From: Janibacter sp. Soil728
Lineage (GTDB): Bacteria > Actinomycetota > Actinomycetes > Actinomycetales > Dermatophilaceae
NCBI RefSeq assembly: GCF_001428305.1
Contig: NZ_LMRZ01000005.1
Span: 62,001 to 126,000, forward strand
DNA length: 64,000 bases
Direction: 5' to 3'
Part shown: piece after piece, positions 61,000-64,000 of the stretch
How the letters are laid out: each line of letters begins with the position of its first letter
Numbering within the stretch: the stretch's first letter is position 1
The notes under the pieces: model-generated
What the model saw: the letters and a program-made list of their open reading frames with translations, nothing else
What the model was told of the DNA's origin: nothing
The model's database searches: none
Position numbers and translations under genes: made by a program

Positions 61000-62061
61000 T
61001 CAGTCGTCGAGGACCTGCCCGAGGTCGTAGGCCGCCGCTCGGTCGATCTGGTCGAGCGTGCACGACTCGGGGTCCCGGTCGGGGCGCCACCGCAGGAACT
61101 GCACGGTGTGCCGGAAGCGCCAGCCCTCGAGCTGGTCGAAGGCCACCTCGACGACGCGCTCGGGCCGCAGCGGCACGAAGCTGACGTCCTTGGCCGACGA
61201 GAAGCGCGACCGGTCGGTCTCGGCGTGCTCGACCTCCCCGTCGGCGTCACGTCGCACGAGCGGCTCCAGCTCCTCGATCAGCTCCAGCCGGCGCGCGGCG
61301 GTGAAGGCCGCGATCCCGCCGACGCCCACGAGCTGCCCCTCGTGGAAGAGCCCGAGCAGCAGCGACCCGACACCCTGACCGGACTTGTGCACCCGGTAGC
61401 CGGTGACGACGGCCTCCGCCGTGCGCTTGTGCTTGATCTTGAGCATCGTGCGCTTGCCGGGGGAGTAGGGCGAGCTCAGCGCCTTGGCGACCACGCCGTC
61501 GAGCCCGGCTCCCTCGAAGCGGGCGAACCAGTCGCTCGCCTCGTCCGCGTCCCGGGTCACCCTCGTCAGGTGCAGGGACGCTCCCTTCGTGATGGTCGCG
61601 AAGAGCGCCTCGAGCCGCTCCCGACGCTGGGCGAAGGGGGAGCCCGTCACGTCCTCGTCGCCGATCGCCAGCAGGTCGAAGGCAATGAGCTCGGCCGGCG
61701 TCTCCGCCGACAGCTTGGCGATGCGTGACTCGGCAGGGTGGATGCGCTGCCCGAGGGCCTCCCAGTCCAGGCGCTGCGCGCCGGGCTCACCGCTGCGCAC
61801 GACGATCTCGCCGTCGACGACAGCGCTGCCGGGTAGGTGCGTACGGATGGCCTCGACGAGCTCCGGGAAGTACCTGGTGAGCGGCTTCTTGCCGCGGCTG
61901 ATCAGCTCGACATCGTCGCCGTCCTTGCGCACGATGCAGCGAAACCCGTCCCACTTGGGCTCGTAGGAGTAGCCGCCCTCGACGGCGTCGGCCGCCGGCA
62001 CCTCCTTGACGGCCTTGGCGAGCATGGGGTCGAGCACGAGGTCAGCAGGCAGCGGTGTCAC
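61000..62061 (-). CDS. ligC: ATP-dependent DNA ligase C
   Basis: A 353-residue ligase of the LigC type. The adenylated lysine is Lys36 in EPKWDGFR. Other nucleotidyltransferase motifs are VVDGEIV, ELIAFDLLAIG, GLDGVVAKAL and the final MLKIKHKRTAEAV, followed by an OB fold ending WRPDRDPESCTLDQ. It seals nicks with ATP and should work with the primase-polymerase encoded convergently 11 bp away. The GTG at 62061 lies 7 nt after CAGAAT. It diverges from an alpha/beta-hydrolase gene. Confidence 0.92.
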   Translation of the reverse strand: MTPLPADLVLDPMLAKAVKEVPAADAVEGGYSYEPKWDGFRCIVRKDGDDVELISRGKKPLTRYFPELVEAIRTHLPGSAVVDGEIVVRSGEPGAQRLDWEALGQRIHPAESRIAKLSAETPAELIAFDLLAIGDEDVTGSPFAQRRERLEALFATITKGASLHLTRVTRDADEASDWFARFEGAGLDGVVAKALSSPYSPGKRTMLKIKHKRTAEAVVTGYRVHKSGQGVGSLLLGLFHEGQLVGVGGIAAFTAARRLELIEELEPLVRRDADGEVEHAETDRSRFSSAKDVSFVPLRPERVVEVAFDQLEGWRFRHTVQFLRWRPDRDPESCTLDQIDRAAAYDLGQVLDD

Positions 62062-62068
62062 TCGTCAC

Positions 62069-62074
62069 ATTCTG
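62069..62074 (-). promoter_or_regulatory. Candidate -10 box (CAGAAT), leaderless start of ligC
   Basis: Minus-strand CAGAAT ends 7 nt before the GTG at 62061. Confidence 0.35.
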
Positions 62075-62107
62075 CCCGTCCGGCAAGACTTTTGAGACGA
62101 TGTGGGC

Positions 62108-63274
62108 GTGGCAAAGACGACGGGGGCCCAGAAGGCGCTGACGTACGGCTCGGTGGCCGTGGGCTCGGCGCTCGTCGGCGCAGGCTCGGTGTGGATGGGC
62201 GGAGCGACCTACTTCGCCCGCAGGGTGCTCACGCCCGACCTCGTGCGCCCCGACGACACCCAGATCCACGTCATCCACTCCGACAGCCTCACCCTCTCGG
62301 GTTCGCCCGACCTGCTCGTCCCCGGACGCTACGGACTCTGGCTGGACGGCGGTCGAGGCCATGCCCGGATCGGGGCGATGCTCGAGGTGGACCACCGTCG
62401 CCAGACCGTGCGGCGGGAGCTGCTGGGTGTCGACTGCGGTGTGCTGCAACCGGGCTCGGCCCGCTTCAACGGCTACTACTACGGCGGCACCCCCGGATCC
62501 GACCTCGGGCTCGCCTACGAGGACATTGCCGTCCCGACCGAGCTGGGCCCCATGCCGGCATGGGTGGTGCCGAGCGAGCACGGGGACGGGTCACGCTGGG
62601 CGGTGCTCGTCCATGGTCGTGGCGCGCGTCGGCACGAGACCCTGCGCGCGCTCCCGGCGATGCACGCTGCCGGGTTGACCAGCCTCGTCCCGAGCTACCG
62701 CAACGACGGCGACGCGCCGGTGGGTCCTGACGGCCGCTACAACCTGGGTCTGTCGGAGTGGCGCGACATCGAGGACGCCATCAAGCTCGCTCTCGCCCGT
62801 GGGGCCCACGAGATCGTCCTCGTGGGTTGGTCGATGGGCGGCGCCATCGTGCTCCAGTTCCTCGACCGTTCGCCGCTGTCCTCGGTCGTCTCCCGGGCGG
62901 TGCTCGACGGTCCTGTCGTCGACTGGGGCGATGTCCTGAAGCACCACGCGGCGATGCACCGGGTCCCGGCTGCGGTCGGCCACCTCGGCAGTGCCCTGAT
63001 GGGCCAGCACTGGGCCAAGCGTCTCGTCGGGGTCTCCGAGAGCGTCGACGTCGCACGGACCAACTGGGTCAAGCGCGCCGAGGAGCTCTCGCACCGGATC
63101 CTGCTCATCCACTCGCGCGATGACGAGTTCGTGCCCGTCGGACCCAGCGAGGCGCTCGCCTCCGCCCGGCCGGACCTGATCACCTTCGAGCCGTGGTCGC
63201 TCGCCCGTCACTGCAAGGAGTGGAATGTCGACCCCAGGCGCTGGGAGTCCGTCGTGACCGGGTTCGTGCGCTAG
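62108..63274 (+). CDS. Alpha/beta-fold hydrolase with N-terminal membrane anchor
   Basis: A 388-residue hydrolase. A hydrophobic N-terminal stretch (ALTYGSVAVGSALVGAGSVWMGG, cut here: residues ~9-31) looks like a signal anchor. The catalytic domain has VLVHGRGARRHETL, the nucleophile elbow GWSMGG, IHSRDDEFVPV with the acid, and a C-terminal histidine in SLARHCKEW. GTG codons at 62102 and 62108 are both in frame; 62108 is preferred because GACGAT ends 6 nt before it. Substrate unknown. It diverges from ligC and stands alone. Confidence 0.82.
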   Translation: MAKTTGAQKALTYGSVAVGSALVGAGSVWMGGATYFARRVLTPDLVRPDDTQIHVIHSDSLTLSGSPDLLVPGRYGLWLDGGRGHARIGAMLEVDHRRQTVRRELLGVDCGVLQPGSARFNGYYYGGTPGSDLGLAYEDIAVPTELGPMPAWVVPSEHGDGSRWAVLVHGRGARRHETLRALPAMHAAGLTSLVPSYRNDGDAPVGPDGRYNLGLSEWRDIEDAIKLALARGAHEIVLVGWSMGGAIVLQFLDRSPLSSVVSRAVLDGPVVDWGDVLKHHAAMHRVPAAVGHLGSALMGQHWAKRLVGVSESVDVARTNWVKRAEELSHRILLIHSRDDEFVPVGPSEALASARPDLITFEPWSLARHCKEWNVDPRRWESVVTGFVR

Positions 63275-63347
63275 TGGCTGCCCTTGGCCGTCGCGCGACG
63301 GTGACGCGTACGACGAGGTTCGTCGTCCAGTCTGGGGACGTGCCGCG

Positions 63348-63722
63348 ATGAAGGCCGCAGTGGGCTGCTTGGCGGTGGTCGCCCTGGCCTTCGTCCTCCT
63401 GCTTGGCCTGACCTTCTTCGTCATCTCCGACACCGAGGACCAGAGTGGTCTGAGCACGGAGGTCGACGTCACCGTCACCACGTCCGAGGAGAAGCGCAGG
63501 AGCAGCAGCGGTCACACGGTCGACTACGCCTATCGCATCGGGGCGCAGCGGTTCGTCAACCAGACGTGGATCACCAACACGGGCTGGATGCCCGGTGAGC
63601 CGCTGAGCGCGTGCGTGGACCCCGACGCGCCGGAGAGACACGCACTGCGCACGGACGGCACCGAGGTCTGCGGCGACGACTTCATCGCCTTCACCGTGGA
63701 GACCGCCGAGCCTGCTCGGTGA
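63348..63722 (+). CDS. Small membrane-anchored protein, DUF3592-like
   Basis: A 124-residue protein with one N-terminal membrane helix (residues ~4-27, AVVALAFVLLLGLTFFV) and an extracytoplasmic domain (STEVDVTVTTSEEKRRSSSGHTV, cut by function: a charged strand followed by DYAYRIGAQRFVNQT). The strand pattern and the TVxY-type core resemble DUF3592, but I am not certain. Its last 32 nt overlap the 3' end of the convergent reductase gene, so either both genes truly overlap or one annotation is slightly long. Confidence 0.65.
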   Translation: MKAAVGCLAVVALAFVLLLGLTFFVISDTEDQSGLSTEVDVTVTTSEEKRRSSSGHTVDYAYRIGAQRFVNQTWITNTGWMPGEPLSACVDPDAPERHALRTDGTEVCGDDFIAFTVETAEPAR

Positions 63723-64000
63723 GCGACGCGACCCGCCAGAGCCCGAGCAGCGTGCCGTCCTCCTCGAGCAGGTGCCGGCAGGTCAGGTCGACCTGGACGT
63801 CCGTGCCGTCGAGGATGCGCGGGTGCGCGGCCCGGCTCCCCCCGACCAGGTGAGGCGTCCACGACAGGCCCAGCTCGTCGACGAGCCCCGTGGCGACCAG
63901 CTCGGCCGCGAGAGTGGGACCCCCTTCGCACAGCACGTGGGGACCGAAGCTTGCCCGCGCCCTCTCGATGACCGCCGCCAGGTCCACGGTGTCCTCGCCG
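63691..64000 (-). CDS. RibD C-terminal-type reductase (dihydrofolate-reductase fold), partial
   Basis: The last 102 residues of a reductase whose start lies beyond the window. The segment VLCEGGPTLAAELVATGLVDEL is the conserved RibD_C motif, followed by LSWTPHLVGGSRAA. The family includes the 5-amino-6-uracil reductase of riboflavin synthesis and several pyrimidine or dihydrofolate-like reductases; this part does not decide. It overlaps the 3' end of the convergent small membrane-protein gene by 32 nt. Confidence 0.85.
   Translation of the reverse strand, partial: GEDTVDLAAVIERARASFGPHVLCEGGPTLAAELVATGLVDELGLSWTPHLVGGSRAAHPRILDGTDVQVDLTCRHLLEEDGTLLGLWRVASLTEQARRSPR

Overview
The window is a very GC-rich, gene-dense stretch of an actinobacterial chromosome. 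Gene content and order suggest a member of the Intrasporangiaceae (Janibacter/Knoellia-like); that assignment is inference. Actinobacterial hallmarks are SepH, DUF3040, DUF3000, DUF3071, DUF3159, DUF3710, DUF4193 and DUF5998 proteins, a coproporphyrin-type heme pathway, a LigC plus primase-polymerase pair, and a block whose order parallels M. tuberculosis Rv2674-Rv2703 as I remember it. I see no rRNA, tRNA, CRISPR, prophage or insertion sequence, and no gene-free stretch longer than about 220 bp.

Layout. 1-5.4 kb: 3' end of the error-prone polymerase gene dnaE2, a methyltransferase-dinB pair, and small conserved membrane or zinc proteins. 5.5-11.8 kb: topoisomerase IV parE and parC around an APC permease. 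11.9-17.1 kb: GNAT/acyl-CoA-synthetase fusion, DUF5998, a phosphodiesterase-like enzyme and thymidine kinase. 17.2-20.6 kb: sepH, ferrochelatase and a SuhB-like phosphatase. 20.7-28.1 kb: DUF4193-dut-DUF3710-OB-fold-DUF3159 in tight overlap, then a potassium module (two TrkA/RCK proteins and a KimA-like permease) and a TRAM-domain RNA methyltransferase. 28.2-33.6 kb: aconitase, a LexA-box gene of unknown function, and dxs. 33.8-39.3 kb: five-gene branched-chain amino-acid-type ABC operon ending in an alpha/beta hydrolase. 39.4-43.7 kb: a probable 3-hydroxybutyrate locus (GAF/PucR regulator, dehydrogenase, GntP permease). 43.8-52.5 kb: HTH-MurA fusion, RNase D, DUF3000, heme genes hemE, cgoX/hemY and chdC, a DUF4349 lipoprotein and msrB. 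52.6-59.9 kb: secreted ExeM-type nuclease, membrane protein, class A beta-lactamase-like hydrolase, LysR regulator and a divergent PBP. 59.9-64 kb: primase-polymerase, LigC, alpha/beta hydrolase, a small membrane protein and a partial RibD-type reductase.

The most notable non-gene signals are: a 10-mer (GACGAAGGGG) repeated far beyond expectation and found as inverted pairs in terminators; an interspersed hairpin element with compensatory stem changes, one copy inside a coding gene; a perfect LexA box on the start codon of an unknown gene; a four-unit 20-bp tandem repeat; a perfect 20-bp palindrome before aconitase; and at least a dozen genes whose -10 box lies 6-7 nt from the start codon, implying leaderless mRNAs.
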